Assembly: GCA_946481275.1 (NCBI GenBank)
Contig: CAMLMV010000024.1
Span: 36,321-100,320, forward strand
Direction: 5' to 3'
Length of the DNA stretch: 64,000 nt
Origin: an uncultured Massilia sp.
GTDB lineage: Bacteria; Pseudomonadota; Gammaproteobacteria; Burkholderiales; Burkholderiaceae
In this document: piece by piece, positions 1-8,562 of the stretch
How positions within the stretch are numbered: the stretch's first letter is position 1
Layout of the letters: every line of letters starts with the position of its first letter
Position numbers and translations under genes: made by a program
The notes under the pieces: generated by a model
Told to the model about the DNA's origin: nothing
The model's input: the letters and a program-made list of their open reading frames with translations, nothing else
Databases searched by the model: none

Positions 1-2101
1 GCCGCCGTCCGAGAAGGCGGTCGGCCAGGCGTCGACCGCCATGACCAACGAGCAGCCGGGCCTCGCGCACGACGCGTTCATCCGCATCGACCGCGAGGGC
101 CTCGTCACCCTCATCATCCACAAGGTCGAGATGGGGCAGGGCACGTTTACCTCGCTGCCGCAGCTGCTGGCCGAGGAACTGGGTGCCGACCTGTCGAAGG
201 TGAGGCTGGAGCAGGCGCCCGCGAACAATTCGCTGTATGCCGACGCGCTGCTGGGCGGCCAGGTGACGGGCGGCTCGACGTCGATCCGCGCGACCTATAA
301 ACCGCTGCGCGAGGCGGGCGCCAAGGTCCGCACGGTGCTCGTGCAGGCCGCGGCGAAGAACTGGAACGTGGAGCCGGGCGACCTGAAAGTCGTGGGCGGG
401 ACGATCCGCCACGAAGCGTCGAACCGGCAGGTGCACTTCGGCGAAGTGGCGGAAGCCGCGTCGAAGCTGAGCTTCCCTGCCGAGGTCAAGCTGAAGGATC
501 CGGCCCAGTTCACGCTGGTCGGCAAGGCGGTCAAGCGCCTGGATTCGCCCGCGAAGGTGAACGGTTCCGCGCAGTTCGGCATCGACGCACGCCTGCCCAA
601 CATGGGGATCGCGGCCGTGGCGGCGTCGCCCGTCCTGGGCGGCAAGGTTGCCGCGGTCGACGAGCAGAAGGCCATGGCCGTGAAGGGCGTGCGCCAGGTG
701 CTGCGCATCGAAGGGGCCGTTGCCGTCGTGGCCGACCACTTCTGGGCCGCGAAACAGGGCCTGCTTGCGGCCGCGCCGCGCTTCGACGACGGCGCCAATG
801 CCAACGTCAGCACGGCCGGCATCGTCGCCGACATGATGAAGGTGTCGCAGAACACGGGCGCCATCGCCGCCGACAAGGGCGATGCGCTGAAGGCTCTGGA
901 CGCCGGCCCGGGGCGCCGCATCGACGTCATTTATGAAGTCCCGTTCCTCGCGCACGCGACGATGGAACCGATGAACTGCACGGTCGACCTGAAAGCCGAC
1001 GGCTGCGACATCTGGGTCGGCACGCAGGTGCCGGCGCTGGCGCAGGGCGCGGCCGCGAAGATCACGGGCCTGCCGCTCGAGAAGGTGCGCGTGCACAACC
1101 ACTACATCGGCGGCGGCTTCGGGCGCCGGCTCGAAGTCGACAACGTGATCCAGGCCGTGGAATTCGCGAAGCTCGCCAAGGGCCCGATCAAGATCGTCTG
1201 GACGCGAGAGGAAGACATCCAGCACGACATGTACCGGCCCTATTACGTCGACCGCATGTCGGCGCGCATCGACGACAAGGGCATGCCGGTGGCATGGTTC
1301 CACCGCGTGACCGGGTCGTCGATCATGTCGCGCTTCGCGCCGCCGATGGTCAAGAACGGCGTCGATCCGGATGCGGTGGAGGGCGCGGCCGACATCCAGT
1401 ATTCGATCCCGGCCATCCGCGTCGAATACGTGCGCCACGAACCGCCGGGTCTCGCGACCGCGTTCTGGCGCGGCGTCGGGCCCACGCACAACGTGTTCGT
1501 CGTCGAGAGCTTCATCGACGAGCTGGCGTACGCGAGCAAGACGGACCCCGTCGCGTTCCGCCGCGCGCTGCTGCAGAAATCGCCGCGCACGCTGGCGGTG
1601 CTGAACCTGGCGGCGGAGAAGGCCGGCTGGGGCAAGCCGTTGAAACCCATCGCGGGCCGCAAGCTGGGACGGGGCGTCTCGACACAGTTCGCGTTCGGCA
1701 GCTATATGGCGCAGGTGGCGGAGGTGTCGGTCGGGCCGGACGGCGACGTGCGCGTGCACCGCGTTGTGTGCGCGGTGGACTGCGGCCAGAACGTCAACCC
1801 GGACACCATCGTCGCGCAGATGGAAGGCGGCATCGTGTTCGGCGCCAGCGCGGCGCTGTGGGACGAGGTGACGGTCGAGAAGGGGCGGGTGCAGCAGTCG
1901 AACTTCTCCGACTACCGCGTGATGCGCATGCCGGAGTCGCCTGCCGTGGAGGTGTATATCGTGAACAGCCACGACGACCCGGGCGGGATCGGCGAGCCGG
2001 GGACCGCGGGGATCGCGCCGGCGCTGGCGAATGCGGTGTTCGCGGCGACCGGCAAGCGCGTGCGCAAGCTGCCGATCGGGGAGCAGCTCAGGAAGGCATA
2101 A
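1..2101 (+). CDS. Molybdopterin-binding subunit of an isoquinoline 1-oxidoreductase-like molybdenum hydroxylase (5' partial)
   Basis: Large subunit of a xanthine-dehydrogenase-type hydroxylase that inserts water-derived oxygen into N-heteroaromatics or oxidises aldehydes; it normally pairs with a small [2Fe-2S] subunit. The visible 699 codons begin with family-typical VEMGQGTFTSLPQLLAEELG, carry the molybdopterin-loop segments GGGFGRRLEVD and FWRGVGPTHN, and end with GGIGEPGTAGIAPALANAVF, whose Glu matches the catalytic Glu of the family. The frame is open upstream of the first ATG (position 41) to the window edge, and family members carry a Tat-type leader there, so the true start lies outside the window. 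The [2Fe-2S] partner is presumably also upstream. The substrate cannot be told from sequence. It converges on ybeY with only 8 bp between stop codons. Confidence 0.9.
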   Translation, partial: PPSEKAVGQASTAMTNEQPGLAHDAFIRIDREGLVTLIIHKVEMGQGTFTSLPQLLAEELGADLSKVRLEQAPANNSLYADALLGGQVTGGSTSIRATYKPLREAGAKVRTVLVQAAAKNWNVEPGDLKVVGGTIRHEASNRQVHFGEVAEAASKLSFPAEVKLKDPAQFTLVGKAVKRLDSPAKVNGSAQFGIDARLPNMGIAAVAASPVLGGKVAAVDEQKAMAVKGVRQVLRIEGAVAVVADHFWAAKQGLLAAAPRFDDGANANVSTAGIVADMMKVSQNTGAIAADKGDALKALDAGPGRRIDVIYEVPFLAHATMEPMNCTVDLKADGCDIWVGTQVPALAQGAAAKITGLPLEKVRVHNHYIGGGFGRRLEVDNVIQAVEFAKLAKGPIKIVWTREEDIQHDMYRPYYVDRMSARIDDKGMPVAWFHRVTGSSIMSRFAPPMVKNGVDPDAVEGAADIQYSIPAIRVEYVRHEPPGLATAFWRGVGPTHNVFVVESFIDELAYASKTDPVAFRRALLQKSPRTLAVLNLAAEKAGWGKPLKPIAGRKLGRGVSTQFAFGSYMAQVAEVSVGPDGDVRVHRVVCAVDCGQNVNPDTIVAQMEGGIVFGASAALWDEVTVEKGRVQQSNFSDYRVMRMPESPAVEVYIVNSHDDPGGIGEPGTAGIAPALANAVFAATGKRVRKLPIGEQLRKA

Positions 2102-2109
2102 CCTGCCTT

Positions 2110-2583
2110 CTATTCGTTCTCCGCGTACGGATCCGGATACCCGAGCGCTTCCATGATGTCGCGCTCGAGTTGTTCCATCTCCTCGGCTTCCTCGTCCGTC
2201 TCGTGGTCGAAGCCCTGCGCGTGCAGCACGCCGTGCACGACGAGGTGCGCCGCGTGTTCCTCGACCGTTTTTTTCTGCTCGTCGGCCTCGCGCTGCAGGA
2301 CGTCCGTGCACAGGACGATGTCGGCCTGCGTCGGTTCGTCGTCGGCGATTTCCGCGCCCTCGTTGTAGGCGAAGGTGAGCACGTTGGTGGCGTAGTCCTT
2401 GCCGCGGTATTCGCGGTTCAGGGTCTGGCCTTCCTCGGCGTCGACGAAGCGGATCGCCAGCTCGGCGGGGCCGAGGAGGGCGCCGCGCACCCAGCGCTCC
2501 ACCAGTTCGGGGGTGAGGTCCGCTTCGAGGCGGGTGTCGGGGTACTGGACGTCCAGTTCGAGGTTATGCTTTTTTTCTTGCAT
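2110..2583 (-). CDS. ybeY: Endoribonuclease YbeY (rRNA maturation factor)
   Basis: Zinc-dependent single-strand endoribonuclease needed for 16S rRNA 3'-end maturation and ribosome quality control in the cytoplasm. The 157-residue protein has normal length and the full zinc motif HGxLHxxGxDH, with His117, His121 and His127 as ligands, inside VVHGVLHAQGFDHETDEE. It is the last gene of the miaB-phoH-ybeY operon: its start codon lies inside the 3' end of phoH (20 bp overlap), a conserved proteobacterial arrangement that suggests coupled translation. The CorC and Lnt genes that often follow ybeY are absent; the neighbour is instead the convergent molybdenum hydroxylase. Confidence 0.97.
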   Translation of the reverse strand: MQEKKHNLELDVQYPDTRLEADLTPELVERWVRGALLGPAELAIRFVDAEEGQTLNREYRGKDYATNVLTFAYNEGAEIADDEPTQADIVLCTDVLQREADEQKKTVEEHAAHLVVHGVLHAQGFDHETDEEAEEMEQLERDIMEALGYPDPYAENE

Positions 2584-3658
2584 GGCGGGTAGCGGCTGGT
2601 TTGGTCAGAGTGCCCGGGAGTGCGCCGAGTTCCTGCATCGACGCGGCCTTTTCGTAGGCGTCGACGATGCGGGCCACCATCGGGTGGCGCACGACGTCGG
2701 CGCTGGAGAACTGGGTGAAGGCGATGCCGCGCACGTCCTTCAACACGTGCATGGCGTCGACGAGGCCGCTCCGCTGCGTCTTGTGCAGGTCGACCTGGGT
2801 GACATCGCCCGTGACGACGGCCTTGCTGCCGAAGCCGATGCGGGTCAGGAACATCTTCATCTGTTCGGCCGTCGTGTTCTGGGCCTCATCGAGGATCACG
2901 AACGCGTGATTCAGAGTGCGGCCGCGCATGAACGCGAGCGGGGCGATCTCGATCACCTGCTTCTCGAACAGTTTCTGCGTGCGGTCGAAGCCGAGCAGGT
3001 CGTACAGCGCGTCGTACAACGGGCGCAGGTACGGGTCGACCTTCTGCGCGAAGTCGCCGGGGAGGAAGCCCAGGCGTTCGCCCGCTTCCACGGCGGGTCG
3101 CGTGAGGATGATGCGCTTGACGGCGTCGCGTTCGAGGGCGTCCACGGCGCAGGCGACGGCGAGATAGGTCTTGCCGGTGCCGGCCGGGCCGATACCGAAG
3201 CTGATGTCGTGTTCGAGCACGGCCTTCAGGTACTGGATCTGGTGCGGCGTGCGCCCGCGCAGGTCGTGGCGCCGCGTCTTGAGCATCGGGCTGACCAGTT
3301 CCTCGTCGTCGGTGGGCTCGACTTCCTCCGTGACGGAGGCGCCGGGTTCCTTCGGCGGCGGCGCCTCGGCGCCGGGTTCTTTCGGTTTCAGCCCGGCGCG
3401 CTGTTCGACGAGCGCCAGCTGCACTTCCTCGATCGGCACGACCTTGTCGGCCACGTTGTAGAAGCGTTCCAGCAGCTCGACGGCGCGTTCCGCATTGGTC
3501 CCGCTGACGATGAATTTCTCGCCGCGCCGGAAGATGGTCACGTCGAGGGCGGCCGAGATCTGGCGCAGGTTTTCGTCGAGCGGGCCGCAGAGGTGGGCGA
3601 GCCGCGTGTTATCGAGCGGCTCGGGAATGAAGTACGAAGGCTGGGTAGGCGTTTTCAA
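2564..3658 (-). CDS. phoH: PhoH-family ATPase (PhoH-like)
   Basis: Cytoplasmic P-loop NTPase of the PhoH/YbeZ family, thought to act with YbeY in RNA metabolism as a helicase-like ATPase. In 364 residues it shows an N-terminal KH-like segment (about 1-85), a low-complexity acidic/proline linker (about 90-125), the Walker A GPAGTGKT at 157-164 and the Walker B stretch [11 protein letters not shown]. The linker has the repeated KEPGA unit seen only here. It starts within the stop codon of miaB (ATGA overlap at 3655-3658) and overlaps ybeY downstream, so the three genes are one transcription unit. The family assignment is firm; its molecular substrate in this organism is not known. Confidence 0.95.
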   Translation of the reverse strand: MKTPTQPSYFIPEPLDNTRLAHLCGPLDENLRQISAALDVTIFRRGEKFIVSGTNAERAVELLERFYNVADKVVPIEEVQLALVEQRAGLKPKEPGAEAPPPKEPGASVTEEVEPTDDEELVSPMLKTRRHDLRGRTPHQIQYLKAVLEHDISFGIGPAGTGKTYLAVACAVDALERDAVKRIILTRPAVEAGERLGFLPGDFAQKVDPYLRPLYDALYDLLGFDRTQKLFEKQVIEIAPLAFMRGRTLNHAFVILDEAQNTTAEQMKMFLTRIGFGSKAVVTGDVTQVDLHKTQRSGLVDAMHVLKDVRGIAFTQFSSADVVRHPMVARIVDAYEKAASMQELGALPGTLTKPAATRHARKKA

Positions 3659-5016
3659 CTGGCTTTGGCAATCGTATCAATGCTGGCGACCAGGTCGCCG
3701 CGCAGGGTGTAATCCAGGCTTTCGGTGATGCGTACGTCGACCAGCTGGCCGATGAGCGCATCGCTGCCGTCGCCCGGGAAGAAGTTGACGACGCGGTTGT
3801 TCTCGGTACGCCCCTGGAGTTCGCCCCCGCCCTTCTTCGAGGGGCCTTCGACCAGGATGCGCTGCACGGTGCCGACCATGCTTGCGCTGGTCTTGCGGGT
3901 GTTGGCGTCGATCTGCGCCTGCAGGCGCTGCAGGCGCGCGAGCTTGACCTCGTGCGGGGTGTCGTCCTCCAGGTTGGCGGCCGGCGTGCCGGGGCGCTTG
4001 CTGAAGATGAAGGAAAAACTGTTGTCGAAGCCGACGTCCTCGACGAGCTTCATCATTGCTTCGAAATCGGCGTCCGTCTCGCCCGGGAAGCCGACGATGA
4101 AGTCGGACGAGATCGAGATGTCCGGGCGCACCGCCTTGATGCGGCGGATGATCGATTTGTATTCCAGGCCCGTGTAGCCGCGCTTCATCGCCTGCAGGAT
4201 GCGGTCGGAGCCGTGCTGCACGGGCAGGTACAGGTGGTTGACCAGCTGCGGGATCTTCGCGTACGCGTCGATCAGGCGCTGGGTGAATTCCTTAGGGTGG
4301 CTCGTGACGAAGCGCAGGCGCTCGATGCCGGGGATCTCGGCCACGTATTCCAGCAGCAGGGCAAAGTCGGCGATTTCGCCGGACTCCATGACGCCGCGGT
4401 AGGCGTTCACGTTCTGCCCCAGCAGCATGATTTCCTTGACGCCCTGCGCAGCCAGGCCGGCGACTTCCGTCAGCACGTCCTCGAAGCGGCGCGACACTTC
4501 CTCGCCGCGGGTGTACGGCACCACGCAGTAGCTGCAGTATTTGCTGCAGCCTTCCATGATCGACACGTAGGCGACCGGGCCCTCGACCTTGGCCGGCGGC
4601 AGGTGGTCGAACTTTTCGATTTCCGGGAAGCTGATGTCGACCTGGGCCGCGCCCGTGTGGCGGCGCAACTGGATCATCTGCGGCAGGCGATGCAGCGTCT
4701 GCGGACCGAACACCATGTCCACGTGCGGCGCGCGCTTGACGATGGCTTCGCCTTCCTGCGACGCCACGCAGCCGCCCACGCCGATGATCAGGTCGGGCTT
4801 CGCGCGCTTGAGTTCCTTCAGGCGGCCGAGGTCGGAAAACACTTTTTCCTGCGCCTTTTCGCGCACGGAGCAGGTGTTGAACAGGATCACGTCGGCATCA
4901 TCCGGCGTGTCGGTGCGTACGAGCCCATCGGACGCGCCCAGCACGTCCGCCATCTTGTCCGAGTCGTACTCGTTCATTTGGCAACCGAAGGTCTTGATGA
5001 ATACTTTTTTCTGCAT
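3655..5016 (-). CDS. miaB: tRNA-2-methylthio-N6-dimethylallyladenosine synthase MiaB
   Basis: Radical-SAM methylthiotransferase that converts i6A37 to ms2i6A37 in tRNAs reading UNN codons; its substrate is made by MiaA, encoded at 22 kb in this window. The 453-residue protein shows all three modules: UPF0004 domain with cluster cysteines C12, C49 and C83, radical-SAM domain with CxxxCxxC at C157, C161 and C164 ([18 protein letters not shown]), and a C-terminal TRAM domain ([20 protein letters not shown]). It heads the miaB-phoH-ybeY operon. Its upstream region is unusual: a 119-bp palindromic repeat begins 23 bp before the start codon, so a transcript starting farther upstream would carry this hairpin as leader. 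Confidence 0.98.
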   Translation of the reverse strand: MQKKVFIKTFGCQMNEYDSDKMADVLGASDGLVRTDTPDDADVILFNTCSVREKAQEKVFSDLGRLKELKRAKPDLIIGVGGCVASQEGEAIVKRAPHVDMVFGPQTLHRLPQMIQLRRHTGAAQVDISFPEIEKFDHLPPAKVEGPVAYVSIMEGCSKYCSYCVVPYTRGEEVSRRFEDVLTEVAGLAAQGVKEIMLLGQNVNAYRGVMESGEIADFALLLEYVAEIPGIERLRFVTSHPKEFTQRLIDAYAKIPQLVNHLYLPVQHGSDRILQAMKRGYTGLEYKSIIRRIKAVRPDISISSDFIVGFPGETDADFEAMMKLVEDVGFDNSFSFIFSKRPGTPAANLEDDTPHEVKLARLQRLQAQIDANTRKTSASMVGTVQRILVEGPSKKGGGELQGRTENNRVVNFFPGDGSDALIGQLVDVRITESLDYTLRGDLVASIDTIAKAS

Positions 5017-5039
5017 GGAATGCTTCTAAGTGCTGTTGG

Positions 5040-5158
5040 GGGACCTCGAAAAACCGTCACGAGCGGCCGCGCTGGTGCAGGAGAAGCGCAGCTGTACGAG
5101 AGTACAGTGAGCATCGCAGTGCGCCAGCGCAACGCGCAGCAGGTTTTTCGACGTTCCC
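5040..5158. repeat. 119-bp imperfect palindromic element (REP/MITE-like hairpin) upstream of miaB
   Basis: The ends are inverted copies: GGGACCTCGAAAAACC (5040-5055) and GGTTTTTCGACGTTCCC (5142-5158). Inside, GCGCTGGTGCA on the left pairs with the complement of TGCGCCAGCGC on the right, and the centre is the perfect hairpin CTGTAC-GAGA-GTACAG (5092-5107). The element encodes no protein. This is the architecture of short non-autonomous or REP-type repeats. No second copy was seen in this window, so calling it a genome-wide family is inference. Confidence 0.65.
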
Positions 5159-5833
5159 TGATGCTTTGACAAGTGGTAGTCCAGTTTACCGTAAATCGGA
5201 AACACGCCGAAAAAAGCGGGTGCGTGTGGTCGTGCGCGCCGACATTCCGTGCTGCGCGGAATTCAGGATTTTCCGAGGGAAATATTTCTACAGTCGGTTA
5301 CATTGTTAAATCTTGAATTTTTCTTTCTAGCTGTTATCTTTAAAGTTGCCAAGTCGACTCGAATTAGTTTCTTCTTGTAAATCAAGGAGATCGTGTAGCT
5401 CGGCAATTGCAAAATTAGTCCAAAAAAACACTTGCGTGCGCCACAATTTGTCACCATGTGCTGAAATGACTATGTGACAAGCTTTCCACCGGTTAGCTTG
5501 ATTTCGGCCAATGAATTTCGTGCTCAGGTCGAGTGTGAGCCCGACATATGAGTTTGATAATTTGTCCGAAAGACAAGTGCATGTGGGAAGCGGGGAGTGC
5601 AAAAACCGCAGCGGCGACGGCAGTTCCGGTCGCGGCGCCCGGACAGGGTTCCAACGCTGCATTCGTTTTTTCGCTTCCCGCCAAGGGAGCGCACGCGGTC
5701 CGGAAACGCGCCGGCCGATATGTCAGGTGGATACCTGGTCAGTCGGGCACGCAATCCGGGAACTTATGTTGATGAAACTTAGTCATTAAACACGGTTCGT
5801 AAGAGAACTATTTTAACCATTTACGAGGTCATC
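5159..5833. other. Gene-free, AT-richer stretch upstream of the HTH protein
   Basis: About 675 bp without a convincing gene. The part 5260-5560 is clearly AT-richer than its surroundings and has several short open frames on both strands, none with a good ribosome site, recognisable domain or biased codon use. The stretch must hold the promoters of miaB (minus) and of the gene at 5834 (plus), but no clear -35/-10 pair could be picked. A decayed gene or an untranslated RNA cannot be excluded. Confidence 0.4.
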
Positions 5834-6244
5834 ATGGCACATCACGCTTTGTCATCACAGGAAAGCTACAACCCGAACCATCTGCTGGACATTCTGCTCG
5901 GTAAGATGCAACTGAAGAACGATGCTGCGCTGTCGCGCATGCTGGAAGTCGCACCGCCGGTGATCAGCAAGATCCGTCACCACCGCCTGCCGGTCGGCGC
6001 CTCGCTGCTGATCCGCATGCACGAAGTGACCGGCATGAGCATCCGCGACTTGCGTGACCTGATGGGCGACCGCCGCACCAAATATCGTCTGTCGGATGCC
6101 CAGGGCCGCCCGAAGCCTGAGGAAAAAGCTGCACAGCAAGCTGCCCAGCAGGCTGCGCAACAGCAACAAGCTCAGCCGCAAGGCCAGCAACCGCAATCGA
6201 ACGAGGCATCGTCTTCGACCAAGTCGGGCAACTATGCGCACTGA
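5834..6244 (+). CDS. Small helix-turn-helix-like conserved hypothetical protein with Gln/Ala-rich tail
   Basis: A 136-residue protein. Residues about 13-80 look like a Cro/YdaS-type helix-turn-helix: LLDILLGKMQLKNDAALSRM, then an APPVISKIRHHRLPVG segment resembling a recognition helix with basic residues, then a helical IRMHEVTGMSIRDLRDLMGD stretch. Residues about 92-136 are low-complexity Gln/Ala/Ser and probably disordered. I recognise similar unannotated proteins from Oxalobacteraceae, but no function is established. The start is supported by ACGAGG a few bases upstream. It stands alone, with a long untranslated region before it and twin hairpins after it. Binding to DNA is inference from the fold pattern; the tail could mediate oligomerisation. 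Confidence 0.75.
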   Translation: MAHHALSSQESYNPNHLLDILLGKMQLKNDAALSRMLEVAPPVISKIRHHRLPVGASLLIRMHEVTGMSIRDLRDLMGDRRTKYRLSDAQGRPKPEEKAAQQAAQQAAQQQQAQPQGQQPQSNEASSSTKSGNYAH

Positions 6245-6251
6245 TGCCGTG

Positions 6252-6315
6252 GGCATGACAGCCGGTCCTGTCATGCCACCGGCCAGACCCGGCAGCGAAG
6301 CAACCCTTCGCTGCC
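6252..6315. terminator. Twin perfect hairpins between convergent genes (likely bidirectional terminator)
   Basis: Two consecutive perfect stems: GGCATGACAG-CCGGTC-CTGTCATGCC (6252-6277) and GGCAGCGAAG-CAACC-CTTCGCTGCC (6291-6315), each 10 bp with a 5-6 nt loop. They lie between the end of the HTH gene and the convergent HDOD gene. Neither is followed by a T-run, so they may act as Rho-assisted terminators or 3'-end stabilising structures rather than classical intrinsic terminators. Confidence 0.55.
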
Positions 6316-6351
6316 GTCACACTCGATCATCCTGGGCTTGAGCAGCCCTTT

Positions 6352-7194
6352 TCAAGCCATCAGGATGGTCGACATTTCGCCGAACTGCAGTTCCGTTTCG
6401 CGGAACAGGTGCAGGTAGGCTTCTTCATTCAATCCCATCGCATCCCAGGCCACGCTGGATACGCGCGGCACCAGTTCGTCGTCTTCACCGGCCAGGTCGA
6501 GCGCGTGCACGATGGCGTTGGCCACGTGCACGATCGTTGCCAGGAACCCCGCGCCATGGATGTCGGGCGCGTGGTGGTAGGCGATCGCCTGGCGCATGGT
6601 GCTCGAGAAATTCCAGTGGTCGGCCAGCGCGACGCCCGCGTCGACATGATCGATGCCGAGGACGGCCTGTTCGGCCTCCTGCCAGTCGCCGCCGTGCTGC
6701 GCATGCCAGGCCACGACCTGGGCATAGGCGTCCGGATGGCCGGTCACCAGCACGAGCCGGCCGATGTCATGCAGCAAGCCGGCCGTGAAGGCGATGTCCT
6801 GGTTGAAGCGCATCCGGCGCGCCAGCGCGCGTGCGCACGCGGCCGTGGCGATCGAATGGCGCCAGAATCCCTTGTCGTGGAAACCGGCGCAGCGCCCGCT
6901 CGGAAAGCAACCCGTGATGGCGGCCGCCGTGATCAGGTTGCGCGTCGTCTGGAAGCCGAGGAAGGTGATGGCTTGCTGGATCGTCGTGACTTTCACCTGC
7001 AGGCCGTAGGTCGAGGAATTGGCCAGGCGCAGCGTTTTTGCCGTCAGGGCCTGGTCGTACGACACTTTTTTTGCCAGCACCGAGATGTCGATGTCTTCCT
7101 GCTCGATGCTGCTGAGCAGTTCCATGACGACGGCGGGCAGCGACGGCAGGTCTTGCACGCCGGCGGCCAGTTGTTCGGGTGTCAGGCGGTTCAT
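6352..7194 (-). CDS. HDOD domain signalling protein
   Basis: A 280-residue protein that is almost entirely one HDOD domain, a non-catalytic relative of HD phosphohydrolases used in bacterial signal transduction (chemotaxis, motility, c-di-GMP and stress networks). Typical segments are LPSLPAVVMELLS near the N terminus, DQALTAKTLRLANSSTYG, AITFLGFQTTRNLI and the degenerate HD motif LLHDIG at 140-145. No GGDEF, EAL or receiver domain is attached. Its start codon overlaps the stop of the 110-residue gene upstream (ATGA at 7191-7194), so the two are translationally coupled and probably act together. The partner or output is not visible in the neighbourhood. Confidence 0.9.
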   Translation of the reverse strand: MNRLTPEQLAAGVQDLPSLPAVVMELLSSIEQEDIDISVLAKKVSYDQALTAKTLRLANSSTYGLQVKVTTIQQAITFLGFQTTRNLITAAAITGCFPSGRCAGFHDKGFWRHSIATAACARALARRMRFNQDIAFTAGLLHDIGRLVLVTGHPDAYAQVVAWHAQHGGDWQEAEQAVLGIDHVDAGVALADHWNFSSTMRQAIAYHHAPDIHGAGFLATIVHVANAIVHALDLAGEDDELVPRVSSVAWDAMGLNEEAYLHLFRETELQFGEMSTILMA

Positions 7195-7523
7195 GGGTTC
7201 ACCTCGCGCTGCAGGCGGTAGTCTTCCACGTAGCGGCGCAGGATGCCGGTGGCCCAGTCGCCGAGGTCGTCGCGGTCGTGCTTGCGGAACACGTGATCGA
7301 GCCGTGCCTGGATCGCCGCCGGATCGATGGGCGGCGGCGCCGGTTCGGCCTGGAGGATCGGCAGCATGTCGATGCCATGTCGTCCCAGCGACGCCAGCAT
7401 GGATTCGGTCAGCACGATGCCTTGTGCCAGTAATACATTGCCTTTCCCGTCGCGCACGACGTCGGACAACACCATGCCGGGTCGGGTTTCGGCCAGCGGC
7501 GTCAGGTGGAAAGGACCGCTCAT
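7191..7523 (-). CDS. Small hypothetical protein resembling the N-terminal segment of HD-GYP regulators
   Basis: A 110-residue protein. Residues about 10-55 (LAETRPGMVLSDVVRDGKGN followed by VLLAQGIVLTESMLASLGRHGI) resemble the small beta-rich module that precedes HD-GYP domains in many regulators, in which a 'G-x-V-L-x-x-D-v' pattern recurs. No catalytic domain follows; the C-terminal half is predicted helical and charged. It is the first gene of a two-gene operon and overlaps the HDOD gene by four bases. A plausible reading is a split HD-GYP/HDOD regulator whose sensory module and output module are separate proteins; this is inference. Confidence 0.6.
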   Translation of the reverse strand: MSGPFHLTPLAETRPGMVLSDVVRDGKGNVLLAQGIVLTESMLASLGRHGIDMLPILQAEPAPPPIDPAAIQARLDHVFRKHDRDDLGDWATGILRRYVEDYRLQREVNP

Positions 7524-7660
7524 GCTTCCCTCATTTAATTTAATTTTTACAATGTATTGAATATTACCATCCGGTAAGGAGGGTGTGAGCGCCCGCCGGT
7601 TCGGGTGTTGTAAGCCAGTCCCTTAATGCTTATCTAATTCGGGCCCCGTACCATGTCCGG

Positions 7661-8212
7661 ATGACGAGAAAACGCTACATAGTTTTGTTGAGAGGCGTAA
7701 ATGTCGGGCGGGCGAAACGTATCGCCATGGCCGACCTGCGCAAACTGATCGCGGATCTTGGCTATGACGACGTGCGCAGTCTCCTCAACAGCGGCAACGT
7801 CGTGTTCACCGGTCCGGCCAGGGCGCATGACACGGTCGCGGCCGAGATCGAGGAGGCACTTGTGCTCAAGCTCGGCGTGGCCGCCCGCACCGTCGTGCTC
7901 AGCTGCGACGAACTCGATGCGATCATCTCATCCAACCCGTTGCTCGACCTCGCGACGGACCATTCACGCCTGTTGACGTTCATTCTCGCCGGCCCCCATT
8001 CGCGCGACGCCGTCGAAGCCTTGTGCGGCCAGGACTGGCAGCCGGGGGCGATGGCGCTGGGCGAACGGGCGGCCTATGTCTGGTGTCCGGGCGGCATCCT
8101 CGACAGCACTGCTGCCGCGGCGCTGGGCAAGCAGCTGGGCGATGCGACGACGGCGCGTAATTGGGCGACATTGAGCAAGCTCCATGCGCTATGCCAGGAA
8201 TTGCCGGCCTGA
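7661..8212 (+). CDS. DUF1697 domain-containing protein
   Basis: A 183-residue member of DUF1697, a widespread family of unknown biochemical function. The signature YIVLLRGVNVGRAKRIAMAD near the N terminus, then VRSLLNSGNVVFTG at about residues 42-55 and YVWCPGGI in the C-terminal half, fit the family, as does the length. No signal peptide or membrane segment is seen. The gene is monocistronic, transcribed away from the HDOD pair, and converges on a PEP-CTERM mini-gene whose terminator lies between them. Confidence 0.88.
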   Translation: MTRKRYIVLLRGVNVGRAKRIAMADLRKLIADLGYDDVRSLLNSGNVVFTGPARAHDTVAAEIEEALVLKLGVAARTVVLSCDELDAIISSNPLLDLATDHSRLLTFILAGPHSRDAVEALCGQDWQPGAMALGERAAYVWCPGGILDSTAAAALGKQLGDATTARNWATLSKLHALCQELPA

Positions 8213-8221
8213 GCGGCAGGT

Positions 8222-8250
8222 AAAAGAAAAACGGCGCCTCGCGGCGCCGT
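8222..8250 (-). terminator. Intrinsic terminator of the PEP-CTERM gene
   Basis: Read on the minus strand: perfect 8-bp stem ACGGCGCC-GCGA-GGCGCCGT followed by TTTTTCTTTTA. It lies 40 bp past the stop codon of the minus-strand gene at 8290-8562. Confidence 0.85.
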
Positions 8251-8289
8251 CGGTCAACATTTCCGCGTCATGCGGAAAAGTTTTCATCC

Positions 8290-8562
8290 TTATTTAAATT
8301 TTTCGCTGCTGTCACGGCTGGCCCGGTAACCGATCAGGATCAGGCCGACCAGCATCATGGCAAACACTTCCGGTTCCGGAAGTTCGGACATCGAAGGGGA
8401 GGGTGGTGCCACCACTTCGTTGTGATTTACCGTCGACAGATCGGTCACGCCGCGCATGCGCAGCACGGTATGACTGTTGTCGAGGTCAATGGCGGCAGCC
8501 TGGACGGCGCCGCCCATCAAGAGACTGAGCGTTGCGGCAAGTGCGTATCGTTTCACGGTCAT
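8290..8562 (-). CDS. Small PEP-CTERM sorting-domain protein
   Basis: A 90-residue exported protein. It has an N-terminal signal peptide (basic MTVKRY, hydrophobic core, AQA-like cleavage region around residue 22) and a C-terminal PEP-CTERM tripartite tail: the motif LPEPEVFAMML, a hydrophobic span LVGLILIGYRA and a short, charged end. Such tails are recognised by an EpsH-type exosortase in bacteria making exopolysaccharide. The mature part between leader and tail is only about 35 residues, unusually short, with no recognisable domain. The exosortase is not in this window. The tail ends in acidic and basic residues rather than the usual RRR/RRK cluster, slightly atypical but within the family's range. 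Confidence 0.8.
   Translation of the reverse strand: MTVKRYALAATLSLLMGGAVQAAAIDLDNSHTVLRMRGVTDLSTVNHNEVVAPPSPSMSELPEPEVFAMMLVGLILIGYRASRDSSEKFK

Noticed and set aside
5263..5662. Short minus-strand frames (64 and 111 codons) in the AT-rich gap
   Set aside because: No ribosome sites, overlapping frames, no recognisable features; more likely non-coding.
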